A DNA stretch of 64,000 nucleotides, taken from Codonopsis lanceolata. Taxonomy: Eukaryota > Streptophyta > Magnoliopsida > Asterales > Campanulaceae. Each line of letters opens with the position of its first letter. The stretch's first letter is position 1. Below, piece after piece: positions 1 through 10,246 of the stretch. Below the pieces are notes generated by a model. That model worked only from the letters and a program-made list of their open reading frames with translations, searched no databases and was not told where the DNA came from. Location: NCBI GenBank assembly GCA_013146195.2, contig CM028377.1, forward strand, positions 170,727,824 to 170,791,823. Reading direction: 5' to 3'. Made by a program: the position numbers and the translations under genes.

Positions 1-581
1 TAGGATCCATGTAAGAATTGAGGAAGAATGAAAACCATTGGAAAGAATAATTCTTAGAGAAGAATATTTTTAAAATGTATAGGTGGCAGTGAGACTCAAC
101 TAAGATTGGTGTTAAGAATTTTTGGGATGGAGATGCTTTTATAGGGTTACAATTATATATAGTGATAAAATAGCAAATCCTAAACCGATTTAAACAATGA
201 AACATAAAATATGTTTTGTCGCACAAAAGCTGTCGTGTTACTCAATATAACCCCACCGCCGTGTTTTCTCTTCCTGAACGTGACCGCTTCATCTTCTAAT
301 TAAGACTTCCTGGTACGTAATGTGACGTGGTCGCCCGATGCAACCGCTTCAAGTACTGAAAGTGCTACGAAACCCGACACAATCGACTTGTCCCTGGTGA
401 CGCAACCATCTTGTCTTACGCAGTTGCCTTTTCCAAACATGATGCGACTGTATTCGTGCGATAAATCCTAAAGTACGTACCACGGGTGGCTACGACCTCC
501 CACACTCCCCTTTGAGGTCCAACCAAGTCTTATATACCTGTCTACCATTGCCTGAGCTAGTAATCATGCCATATTGTTCAC

Positions 582-583
<2 letters not shown>
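1..583. other. 5' flank, no gene recognised
   Basis: AT-rich sequence with many short stops in all frames. I looked for the upstream exons of the P450 that follows (I-helix AGxDTT and N-terminal anchor) and did not find them. They either lie before the window or have been lost. Confidence 0.5.

Positions 584-640
<57 letters not shown>
583..640. repeat. (TA)n microsatellite
   Basis: Uninterrupted TA dinucleotide run of about 57 bp. It directly abuts the MULE-like terminal sequence at 645-780. Confidence 0.97.
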
Positions 641-643
<3 letters not shown>

Positions 644-644
644 A

Positions 645-780
645 GGTGCTGATAAAGGACGGTAGGAGAAGGAAGGATATTTAAAGAAGAATTTAATGAA
701 ATTGCACTTATACGGTTGAAAACAAAATAAGGTACTGTAGCGGTTACAATTTCTCCAAAAGATATCGGCCCGCAATAATT
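645..780 (-). repeat. MULE/MITE terminal fragment related to the 53461 insertion
   Basis: Read on the minus strand, this stretch aligns by eye with the first 130 or so bases of the insertion starting at 53461. Shared blocks include GCGGGCCGATA, AACCGCT, TTAAATTCTTC and CTCCTACCGTCCTT in the same order. It is therefore another copy, or one end, of the same transposon family. The partner terminus was not found nearby, so this is probably a truncated copy. Confidence 0.55.
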
Positions 781-1154
781 CCATTTATCTTCTCATCAGC
801 CCAATACGAAATTCACCAAATAGCACAACTAAGTCGAAATAATGAATATATCTGGCCCAAAACCAATATTATTAATTTTTTAATTGAATAATATTTCCCA
901 GTAAGGGGATTACAGGAAAATGGTTTGAAGATATTGATGTGTGGTGAAGATGAAAAACTAACTAATAAACAACAAATGTTATGTATAAGGAAATTTTTTA
1001 GAATCTATAATGATTAATGATATACTTATGTGTAATTGTTAATAAACCAATCCTCCTTATTTATGTACGATTTAGTTGACGTTTAAAAATACTAGTTAGT
1101 CACTATTTTGTGAGCATTGATGATTAATCTTGTTTTGGTACAATTTTTGGGCAG

Positions 1155-1723
1155 AACAAATGGAAATCCAAAAGCGTAAACAAGCAGGAGCATTGTTGAA
1201 CTGGGATGACATAATGAAAATGAAGTATACTCGCAATGTTGTAAATGAAGTATTGCGATTAGTACCTCCAGCTGCAGGAGCTTTCAAGCAGGCTATTGCA
1301 GACACAACTTATGCTGGCTTCACCATCCCCAAAGGATGGAAGGTTTGTCTTTTCGCGACATGCAATATATTTTAATTTCATATCCTACTTGCTAACTAAT
1401 CAAATCACAACTTTTATATATAGATCTATTGGTCAGTACACACGACACACAAGGATCCAAATTACTTTGAAAATCCGGAGGAGTTCAATCCATCGAGGTT
1501 TGAAGGAAACGGACCCTTGCCCTACAGTTTTATACCGTTTGGCGTTGGACCTCGTATGTGCCCTGGAAGTGAATTTGCTCGTACTGAGGTCTTGGTTTTC
1601 GTTCACGACTTGGTAACTAGATATCGATTTGAGAAACTCATGCCCAATGAAAAAATCATCTACAATCCATTACCCATGCCAGCCCATGGTCTCCCCATTC
1701 GCCTGCTACCCCATCACGATTAA
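1155..1723 (+). CDS. Cytochrome P450, CYP716-like, last two exons (5' part absent)
   Basis: Two exons are visible, 1155-1342 and 1424-1723. A TTTTTGGGCAG acceptor precedes exon 1; the 81-bp intron runs from GT at 1343 to AG at 1423. Exon 1 carries the K-helix ExxR motif (EVLR). Exon 2 carries the PERF-region equivalent (FNPSRFEG), the haem-binding loop FGVGPRMCPG with the cysteine ligand, and a C-terminus ending GLPIRLLPHHD with TAA at 1721-1723. Motif wording and order match the CYP716 family, whose members oxidise triterpene scaffolds such as beta-amyrin at the ER. Substrate cannot be inferred here. The two exons are open and in phase with each other. About two thirds of a normal 480-residue protein is missing from the window, so it may be the tail of an intact gene or a 5'-truncated pseudogene. 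A Copia element begins 66 bp after the stop and probably disrupts the 3' UTR or polyadenylation region. Confidence 0.85.
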
Positions 1724-1784
1724 TCCGAAATAAACATTTATAATAGCTTGTTGTTATTCCTCAATGCATGCCTATATTTCCTGC

Positions 1785-1789
1785 AACAA
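1785..1789. repeat. TSD AACAA (left) of Copia C1
   Basis: AACAA immediately precedes the LTR start TGTTGTGCC. The same five bases follow the 3' LTR terminus CTCTACA at 55972-55976. Confidence 0.9.
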
Positions 1790-2021
1790 TGTTGTGCCCT
1801 AAACCAAGTCCTACTAGATAAAGGATTTATTTATTTATGTATTAGTTTTTAACCTAGTTGGATACTATAAATATGTTTGTTATTGTAGTTTTCTAATAAG
1901 AGAGATTAATAATTTCAGCTCTAAAAAAAAAAACTATAGTGTGCCGCCGTCCCTTCTTCCTCTTCCGTTCGGTTCAATGTCTCACAACAACAACACTATT
2001 CCAATTTGATTCTTCCCCTAC
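1790..2021 (+). repeat. C1 5' LTR, left piece
   Basis: Matches the start of the 3' LTR at 53344 (shared AAACCAAGTCCTA, GTTGGATACTATAAATATG and TTTCTAATAAGAGAGA). It then matches the continuation of the 3' LTR after that copy's insertion (54920-55038, shared ACTATAGTGTGCCGCC and CCAATTTGATTCTTCCCC). It is interrupted at 2021 by Tat1 and resumes at 49038. Confidence 0.9.
2017..2021. repeat. TSD CCTAC (left) of Tat1
   Basis: CCTAC precedes TGTAGACACC at 2022 and recurs at 49033-49037 directly after the Tat1 end GGGGCATTCACA. The uninterrupted 3' LTR of C1 has a single CCTAC at this place. Confidence 0.92.
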
Positions 2022-3393
2022 TGTAGACACCTCAATTTCGTACTCCTATTTGTAACATTCTATAACATGTTAAATACAGTCAAAAATAACTAAAAGACGT
2101 TAACTTTCAAGGAGTTCAAAGTGTCAAATGACAAAACAACCGACAAACAAACAAGGAACAACATGATAGTAAAGTAGACAAAAATGAAATAAAAACAAAA
2201 AGGGGCGTAGCCTACTACACTTTTGAGTGCGGTGCCCAAAAGTGTAGTAGGGGCGCCCAAAATTGTTTCTTTCGTCTTCTAATTTGTTCTTTGGTACAAC
2301 CTTTTCAGTGCAGGGTACAACACATTCAAATACAACATAAAATATCTACTGCTTACCTTCGCGGTTAAGATCTCTCAGCCTATAGGTAAAAGGCTCCGCC
2401 CAGTGCACCAAAGACGAAAAAAAAAAAGATCGGAGAATAGAGAGAAAATTATATGCAGTTAGTTTTCTTATAAATCCAGGAGTGCTGTTAAGCTGCTCAA
2501 ATCCCTCTTAAACACTTATACTCACCGGCCAAAGATAAACCTAGTTAACCGATTAGATTCCCGCCCTATTTAACTGGTTCTAACAAGCTAAAACAAACAG
2601 TTGCGTTGCCCGATTTTAAACGCGATATCAAGAAAAAACAAGCAGTTGTGCTACCTGATTTCAGACCCAACATCAACACACTTCAAACCCATACAAGCAT
2701 TTGTTCCGCCGGATCCTGAGATGAAAAACAATCAGGACAAGCGGTTATGCTGCCCGAATTCCGACAATACAAGAAAATGCTCCCTCTCCCTGAAGGACAG
2801 AGCGAACACACCTAAAACCTACACAAAGCAAAGTTGACCCGGGTTAAAACCCTCACGCTTCAAGAGGTAGGTACCCTAAAAGTTATTAGTATTTTCGTTT
2901 AATAAAATAGTGCCGTTAAAAATAGTAATTTATCATAAAATAAGTCGTTATGCTGGTAAAATTTATGTTATAAATAGCTCTATAATAAGTCGTTATTATA
3001 GCCTAAATTTCATAGGCTCTATTTGCAACTTTAAAATGAAGCTGCTATAAGATTCCTTTTATTTTTTCCTGTCATATATATATATTTATTTATTTAAATG
3101 ATTTATTTAAATTAAATTTATAAAAAAAAATATTTAGTCAAAAGTCTACTTTGAGACCGAAAGGACGAATTGGGTGCCTAACCCCTTCCCAACTCGTAAA
3201 TTAGTTTCCAAACCCTTACACCTCTGGTATATATGGTTTTTCTTTGTTTATCCTTAAAATAAAGGTGGCGACTCTGTTTAAATATTTTGAGTCCACAAAT
3301 TGAGGTCGGGTGTATTCTACGCGCTCGAAGTTTTGAAACCACGACCCCCGCTTTTTCAGCAACGGCGGACCGGTTCGGAACAGGGCACTCACA
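2022..3393 (+). repeat. Tat1 5' LTR
   Basis: About 1.37 kb, from TGTAGACACC to CACTCACA. The last 290 bp match 48751-49032, including CAAATTGAGG, GTATATATGGTTTTTCTTTG and GGACCGGTTCGGAAC. The ORF-like stretches within it have no recognisable product. Confidence 0.88.
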
Positions 3394-3394
3394 G

Positions 3395-3411
3395 TGGCGA
3401 CTATGCTGGGA
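3395..3411 (+). other. Primer binding site, tRNA-Arg type
   Basis: TGGCGACTATGCTGGGA starts one base after the LTR end. It resembles the TGGCGACTCTGCTGGG primer site known for Ogre/Tat elements, which is complementary to a tRNA-Arg 3' end. There is one mismatch, C to A. Confidence 0.8.
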
Positions 3412-4560
3412 AAAGTTGTTGTTTTTTATTTAAAAAATAAAAATCGAGTGCTAAACTCATTTTTTGTATTTTTATATGTATCTATAAAAGTTTATTTTTG
3501 GGTTTTTTGCTAAATATATTCATTTTATTTATTTACAGTTTAAATATTGCATTTATATATATGTGTGTGCAACCTAGAAATCTTGCAGCAGCTTCGTTTT
3601 TGTACAGGTGCAACCCAAAAAAAAAAACGGGAGCAACTTTATTTTATTTTGATATTATACCCTGTTGGAAATGTAAATATTCTTTTATTTAGTCATTTTT
3701 ATTTTGGGGATTAGGATCAAATGTAATTAATAGGAACAGATAGTTTTCTCATTTTTCTTTCTATTTATTGATCTGAATGGCCATAACGCTCGCTTGTGCC
3801 GTCCTTTCGAGGATTCAAACTAGTTAGCCGAGAAAATCAACAAATGAACAAAAAGACGGGCCAAAATTTATTGCTTTATTACTGTTTCATTCTTACAAAA
3901 AGAAAAAAAAATTACTGTTTTTTAGCTAACGCACACACGTGCACTCATGTAGAAATATTCCGATTGTTACCCTTTAACCCGATAAACACGTCCGGTATTC
4001 ATGATCTTAAAAGAGAGGCTACGGAAAACTTAGGTCAAAATTATCACATCCTACGCCCCTTACTGAGAGTCCAACTGGGTGAAGCCATCCTAGCCCTGCA
4101 TGAGCCAACGTTAAATGCATATATATTTATTAGGACACTTCATGGACCAATCGGTTTTTATAACTCAAAATTAATGACCAATCTCTATTGTAAAAATACA
4201 TGTAAATGAATAAAGATATATGCACAGGGGTGATTAATAATTTTGGTGGTATTGTCCTAAGCCATTTGAATGATGGATCCCGAAAAGAGTATAGACTCTT
4301 CGCCTGAGATCTGTCCAATTTTGGGAAGTCGAAAGTCAGGTGGAATACGAAGGTTCTATACTCTAGAGAAAGAATCCATTATTCAAGGAAAAGTCCGAAA
4401 CTGTCAAAACAAGGCATGTGCTTGTCCGATCATTTTTAGGAAAAATGAATAAAAGTTAATTATAAAAACACATTGTACTTAACAAAAAATCTTTGAACCT
4501 TGCCTTCTTATACCTTCAACCCTTTTTCTCAAAAACCTGACCCAAAATTTGGAAAGTAAG
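3412..4560 (+). other. Tat1 leader and degraded 5' coding region
   Basis: AT-rich leader followed by low-identity coding-like sequence (3796-4209 stays open for 137 codons). No domain could be recognised. By position it would hold the leader and any upstream ORF1 or gag start. Confidence 0.4.
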
Positions 4561-4569
4561 AGATTGCAC

Positions 4570-5640
4570 TGGTCATTTGATACGGGATACAAGTACAGAG
4601 GTCAGGTCAGAGAGTATAAGGATCAGTCCAGAGAAAACAGATTTTGGTAAAATGGCTACCAGTAATGAACAAACTGTTCTTGGAGAAGAGATAGAAGCTC
4701 CTGGATATGCCTCACATCCTGAATTCCATGATTGGTTAAAAAGGAATTGGATGCTCATATAGGAAGAGTCGCAAGCCAAGTGGTCGGGAATCTTTTGGAA
4801 GGTTTAGCAGAAATCTTCACCTAGTTCTCTCATCGAATCAAGAACTCACAATCTCCAACCGATAACTCCCTTCTCCCTCTAGGAATCAACTTTTCCATTC
4901 CAACAGAAAATATCTTCCCTCAAAATTCTGATTTGATAAGTGATTACAAACCTCAACCAGATATCAACCATCAACCAAACACCAACCCTTTTTTCCAAAG
5001 CGATATCATTTCAAACCAAAACATTTATAGCTCCTTCCACCAAATACCCCATTTCCAAACACCAACCCATAGCTTGTTTACCACCACACCTGTTATCATA
5101 ACCAAAAATATTACCTTACCCATAATCCAGCAAAAACTTTTTCCCAACAAAATGACCAAAAGACCATAACAATATCGCTACAGGAAGCTCACCAGAAAAT
5201 AACAAAATGGAAACGCATATAAGGAGTTTCTAGCACGAGGTGCCCCCTAGTCAAGAATAAAGGAATGATATACGGTCATTTTATCCAACAAGCAAAACCC
5301 AGTCAATCATCTCACTCTATATGAAAGGGAGACATGAACGAGAAAAAGGATCAAGGCACTTTGATGATCTACCTGCTTCAAGAGCTATGGTTTTTCAAAC
5401 ACTATGGGCTCACGGTCAGCTTGAACCTCTCAAGGATTATAAACCTCCAGACCCATTACCCAGCACATGGAATCACTCCCAGTACTGTGAATATTGTCGC
5501 TGCAGTGGTCATCTTCCTAACAATTGCCACCAGCTCAGGAATGCCATTCAAAGCCTTATTGACAACAAAATCATCACAATATCGGATACAAGAAAACAAC
5601 CCCTTGTCCCAGATCAAACAAAGAAAGTTTGACAAAATCA
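4570..5640 (+). pseudogene. Tat1 gag remnant with zinc knuckle
   Basis: Two readable stretches, 4577-4762 and 5321-5632, separated by frame breaks. The second has a CCHC knuckle (CEYCRCSGHLPNNC, spacing C-x2-C-x4-H-x4-C) followed by LRNAIQSLIDNKII. That arrangement is typical of Tat-lineage Gag, where the knuckle precedes an (I/L)QxLID helix. Gag forms the cytoplasmic virus-like particle of the retrotransposon. Several internal stops are present. The small downstream ORF at 5727-6011 continues into the protease region in another frame. Confidence 0.7.
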
Positions 5641-5778
5641 AAGATATGTACTCCTACACAGCTTTAAAAAACTAGAATAAAGAAGTTGTGCATTTCCCCT
5701 TTTGAATAAAAGAGCTTAATTGCAACATGCTCTCTTGGAACAATATCCTAGAGAACAATCAAGCTATGAGCAACATCA

Positions 5779-6570
5779 AGAAAACCAGTTGGATTGGTGG
5801 GGATGTCAGTCATCTTACCAAGTCTGGATGGGCCTATCAACGAAACCAAGAAAATGGTGATCACTATGGGAGAGACAAAGAAATAGACACTGGGGATAAA
5901 AGTATAGAAGATACCTTACTAGCTCGGATGAAGAAAACTCAATCCAATATATGCATTTGGGCTTATTGTGTGCTTCTAAAAACCATCGTGACACACTGGC
6001 CAAATCCTTAAGTCAGGCAGTCATCCCCATTGAAACATCTCCAGGAAAACTGACCCAAATGATCGGAAATATACATTTTAGGAATGTGATTATGTTCACC
6101 GATTTGGATCTACCAAAAGAAGGAATCGACCACATTGACGCTCTTCACATCACTGTAGGGGTCATGTAAAAAAGGGTTCCTCGTGTCCTGATAGACATCG
6201 GATCATCTTTGAATGTATGTCCTACAAGCACGTTAGCAAAATTGGGATCAAAGATCTTAGAATTAACTCCCTCATCACGGACAATAAGGGCATATGACAA
6301 CACAAGTTGGTGTGTCTTGGGAGTGGTAACTTTGATGATGACAATTGGCCTGTTCACTATGCTAGTTGAATTCCAAGTCCTCGATATTCCTGTTACTTTT
6401 AGTTTATTGTTGGGATGTCCATGGATCCATGGGGTGAAAGGGTAGCTTCTTCACTGCACCAACGTGTCAAGTTCATCCACGATGATCACATAATGATCAT
6501 ACTTGCTGATAAGATCATTGAAAACAAGAAAAGTGGTGATATCCCAATCCTCGAGATAGAGCATGACTAA
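5779..6570 (+). pseudogene. Tat1 aspartic protease region
   Basis: The sequence around 6185-6445 encodes VLIDIGSSLNVCP, the retropepsin active-site motif of Tat elements (usually D-N/S-G-S; here D-I-G-S), then LLLGCPWIHG near the end of the domain, where LGRPWIHG is usual. After 6440 the reading SSLHQRVKFIHDD continues in another frame, as expected for Tat protease-RT linkers. Stops and at least one frameshift separate the pieces. From 5779 on, this segment is repeated with many small differences at 15550-16330. Confidence 0.75.
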
Positions 6571-6659
6571 ACTGGTATCTTCCTAAGTGGTTTTGAAGTC
6601 ATCCCCCAAGCCATAGTCAACACAACAGAAATTACTGGAAAGAAAACCACGGTCTTCGG

Positions 6660-7255
6660 AGATATGGTCCCATTAAACATGTTACGAAAAATGAACTATA
6701 TGTCTGGTTTGGGTCTTGGCAGAAATCAACATAGGCTTATCAATTTAGTCCAAGATGAAATCAAGGAATGCACTCCGCCATTTGGTTTCGGATTCAAACC
6801 TACACCAGTCAAGTGGCAACTGTCATAAGAGAAATGTGTGAAAAGAATAAGGCAGAACGTGAAAAGCAACCTTACAAGGAGTCTCCTCTACCGCCATACA
6901 GAAAAACCCTAAATGGGTACTTTGTAAGACAAGGCGAAATAGTTGCCTAACTTATGTTCCCAAAACCGTGCATAGATCGAAATGGTAAAAGACGTCCTGG
7001 TTGGGAGATATTTGAAGATGTCGGTCTCGCCACCAATGAAATGGAAAAGGTTATCTTGGAGCCTCGTAGCACCGCATACAAAATTGTTATAGTTGAAAAT
7101 ACATGGACCGTAGACCAAGATGACTGTGCTTTGGCCTTATTGGGTGATGACTTTATGGGGTATAGTTTGCTAGGTATGATTGACAGAGGAAATAGCTATG
7201 AAGAGCTCCCGGAAGAATTTCAAGCTATTGCTGATAGCCCACTGCAAAACTAGTA
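6660..7255 (+). pseudogene. Tat1 G-patch-like linker region
   Basis: The frame near 6666-6810 reads MVPLNMLRKMNYMSG, then LGLGRNQ and later FGFGFKP. Tat polyproteins often carry a glycine-rich G-patch-like segment (GxGLGK then GLGYxP) between protease and RT, and this fits by position and spacing. It is broken by stops and then runs on without recognisable motifs to 7253. A near-copy lies at 16430-16980. Confidence 0.5.
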
Positions 7256-7739
7256 TACAACTGCTAGACCGCTCCTAACAACGGCAGACTTGGTGGACCG
7301 TTTTGGATACACCATTCCCCCTATTTCCCTCTTCTCCTCGGACTGGTTACCTACCAGCCCGTTTCATAAAATTGAGGACCTCAATCCCCAGAACCTCAAT
7401 AGAATATCCAACCATGTAACCCCATAAATTAATAATGAAAATCTTGATGTCTTCGCGTATTCCTTGGTTGCACCTACACTAAAAAACTAATTAACGGAAA
7501 TAAATGAAAACATAATAGAACCAGTTAATAATGAGTTATTTAACAAAATGGACCAAAAAGATAAAGAGTACCTAATTGAGCTCGCAAAGTTGGTCAAGCA
7601 ACGAGAAAAGCACCAATCAACAGCATCAGAAAAAGACTTGCACTATCAATCTGGGGCTGAACAATGAGATCAAAGAGGTCAGAATCGGTAGTTATCTTCA
7701 GGGGTCAGAAAGAGCTGTATTGATCAGTCTACTTAAATA

Positions 7740-8827
7740 GTTTTCAGATGTCTTCGCATGGTCTTACAAAGACATGCCTGGGTTGGATCCAACAATTGTA
7801 CAACATCAGATTCCTACATACTCAAATTCTAAGCCAATTAAGCAGAAGCTCCGCAAAATTAAGCAAGAATGGTCACTAAAAGTGAAAGAAGAAATCATGA
7901 AGCAGCTACACGTCAAGTTCATCCGAGTAGTTGAGTACCCAATTTGAATATCAAACATAGTGACTGTACCGAAAACTAATGGAAAGGTTCGGATCATCGT
8001 AGACTTCCGCGACCTCAACAAAGCATCGCCCAAAGACGACTTCCCTCTACCCAACATTGATATTGTTGTAGATGTTGTGGCTTCTCACAAACTAAGATCC
8101 TTTGTAGACGACATGCTGGGTTATAACCAAATCAAAATGGCCGCAGAGGACTAGGAAAAAACTTCTTTCATCACCCCCTGGGGGACATATTGCTACACTG
8201 TCATCCCATTCGGGTTAAAGAATACTGGGGCTACGTACCAAAGAGCTGCCACTACTCTCTTCCATGACGTGATACATAAATAAGTCGATGTGTATGTGGA
8301 TGATATGATTGTTCATTATGATGATACAAATGACGCCCATATCAAAGACCTTCGAAATTTTTTCGAAAGGTTATGAAAACATCTGATGAAGCTCAACCCA
8401 ACAAAATAGAAATTCGGGGTCACCAATGGCAAAGTCCTAGGGTTTATGGTAACTGAGCAGGGAATTGAAATAGAACCTGCTAAAGTAAAAGCTATCATAG
8501 ACATGCCATAACCAAGGACTCTAACTGACGTTAAGGGTTTACTAGGTCGACTGTAATATATCAGTCGCTTCATCAGATAGTTGACATCCATGTGTGAGCC
8601 ACTATTCAAGCTCCTGAAAAAGGACACTGACCGGGACTAGGATGAAGAATACCAGCTTGCCTTTGAGAAAGTCAAAGGCTACCTTGTTAGCCCACCTATG
8701 CTAGCTCCCCTTCATATTCACAAACCTCTCCTACTATACCTAACTGTCACAAACACTACAGTAGGGGCTATGCTCGTACAAGAAAGTGAAGATTCCTACG
8801 TTGAAAATGTCATTTATTTCATAAGTA
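7740..8827 (+). pseudogene. Tat1 reverse transcriptase and start of RNase H
   Basis: Reads through the usual RT blocks: GKVRIIVDFRDLNKASPKDDFPLPNID, MLGYNQIKM, the ITPWGTYCYTVIPFGLKN block, catalytic YVDDMIV near 8297, then LGFMVTEQGIEIEP and LLGRL. The RNase H domain begins with LLLYLTVTNTTVGAMLVQE and is cut at FISRK by the Athila insertion at 8833; it resumes at 39550. There are at least eight in-frame stops, several at places where Trp or Gln is usual (for example YPI*ISN and ED*EKTSF), consistent with C-to-T/G-to-A decay. The YVDD catalytic pair itself is intact. Confidence 0.88.
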
Positions 8828-8832
8828 GGAAG
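8828..8832. repeat. TSD GGAAG (left) of Athila A1
   Basis: GGAAG precedes TGATAGACG at 8833 and follows the other end of the element at 39550-39554. Joining the two sides restores the Tat RNase H reading FISRK then LQGSELN. Confidence 0.92.
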
Positions 8833-9047
8833 TGATAGACGTATTTTATACGTCTTTATTGGGTACTTTTATGACTTGGAAATAGTAATTCCACGAGGCT
8901 TTTGGCTACTAATATGTGTTTCTGAGCTATATTGTGAGTTTCGGGGTTTTAGGTGAACTTATGGGATTTATGAAACTTTTAGTGAAGATTTCGAGGAAGG
9001 GTACAAAGTGCAACATTGGAAAAGATGCAGAAGAGACAAAATGGCTA

Positions 9048-9157
9048 CCTTGCGGCCACAAGCCTAAATGGCCTTGCCCTCGCAAGGTAGGCAGAAAGTT
9101 GGTCAGCCCGTCCAAGACCCTTGCGGATGCAAAGTGAAATCCTCATGCGGCCGCAAG
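9048..9157. promoter_or_regulatory. Cluster of GC-rich dyads upstream of the LTR TATA box
   Basis: Within 110 bp there are four copies of a dyad with consensus CCTTGC-N4-GCAAGG: 9048-9062 (imperfect), 9072-9087 (perfect, CCTTGCCCTCGCAAGG), 9119-9134 (imperfect) and 9145-9157 (half plus core). They lie 70-180 bp before the TATA box. The same motif clusters at 32950-33129 and in the 3' LTR at 38508-38610. The function is unknown; transcription-factor binding is an inference. Confidence 0.6.
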
Positions 9158-9225
9158 GTCCCCAGAAACCGACTTACGGGGTTTTTCACCTGGATTGAAC
9201 TTCATATTCCCCTAAAACACCCTGG

Positions 9226-9233
9226 TATAAATA
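9226..9233 (+). promoter_or_regulatory. LTR TATA box
   Basis: TATAAATA, followed by a purine-rich AAGGACGG. Conserved in the version-2 LTR (about 18774) and the 3' LTR (about 38681). It is the best candidate core promoter in this LTR. Confidence 0.65.
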
Positions 9234-10100
9234 AAGGACGGTAGCCAAAGCCTAGGGACGTCCAGAAGTGGTTAGGAAACAGCTTTAGCTTAGACTTTAG
9301 TTTGTATTACGTAGTTTAGTCATTGTAATTACAGTTTTGGAGATCGATTCATGTATTCTTTCATCCTGTTGTTCAGTTAATCTTTAAGGATGAACTAACT
9401 GTCCATTAATCTAGGAGGTGGGAGATAACTTGTATCGAATCTATGGCTAATATATATTTTTATTCATTCAATTCTTGTTGATCATGATGTTTATCAACCC
9501 CTTTATTGTCTAGCTTTGACCAAATGAATGGAATCGCAAGTAATAAAGGCCTAGAGGTGCGGATAGCTGCACGGCCAAATGCATGTGTCGTACACTGGCT
9601 CACCATCATGATAAATTGACCTTATCGATGCACGAGAGTGATAAGTTAAGGTCAGGTTCATATATATGACCTAAGTGACAAATAGAATCCATATGTTCTT
9701 GCTCTTAGGATATAGAATTGATGAATTATTTGGGATGGAGACTGAACTATAATTTGACAGTCTATATCTATCTTTCGTGAACGAACTCAAGTTATTGAAT
9801 GATACTTTATCTAAATAAGCAATAGAGTAGATGCAAGTGAAACCCTAATCCTAGATTTTCCTCCTCCATCAGACCTTTACAACTGTGATTGTTGTGTAGT
9901 TTAATTAGATCTATTGTTTTAGTAGAATAATTAGTTTAAATAAAATAAATAAAAACCCCCCTTAGTTTAAAATAGCTACCGATATTCTTACCATCAGTAT
10001 TCTTCTTGTCTCTGTGGTTCGACTCTTGTTTCCCAAGATGTTCTACAATAGTCTTGTGCACTTGTAAGGAAATAATTAAAATAAGACACGATCAAGTTTT

Positions 10101-10113
10101 TGGCGCCGTTGCC
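10101..10113 (+). other. Athila primer binding site
   Basis: TGGCGCCGTTGCC, six bases after the LTR end. It matches the primer site of Athila elements, generally ascribed to tRNA-Asp. In version 2 the corresponding site at about 19644 reads TGGCGCCAGCGAGAC, which looks like sequencing error. Confidence 0.85.
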
Positions 10114-10246
10114 AGAGACAAGCTAGTTTGCGTAGTTAGTTTGTTGGTAGCGTTGTTTTAAATTCAGTTTTTATAAAAATAAAATACAAAAATATTTTTA
10201 TTTCTAGTTTTTAGTTGTTATTTGTTTTATTTGCTTTTGTTAATTT

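Larger units (their letters stand above)
8833..10094 (+). repeat. Athila A1 5' LTR (version 1)
   Basis: 1262 bp, TG to CA. Near-identical to 18391-19638 and clearly homologous along its length to the 3' LTR at 38283-39549. It starts with a small perfect hairpin (AGACGTA, five-base loop, TACGTCT) and contains the GC-rich dyad cluster and TATA box listed separately. Confidence 0.93.

Noticed and set aside
584..784. ORFs with long YIYIYI tails (also near 24700 and 37100)
   Set aside because: Translation of (TA)n microsatellites.
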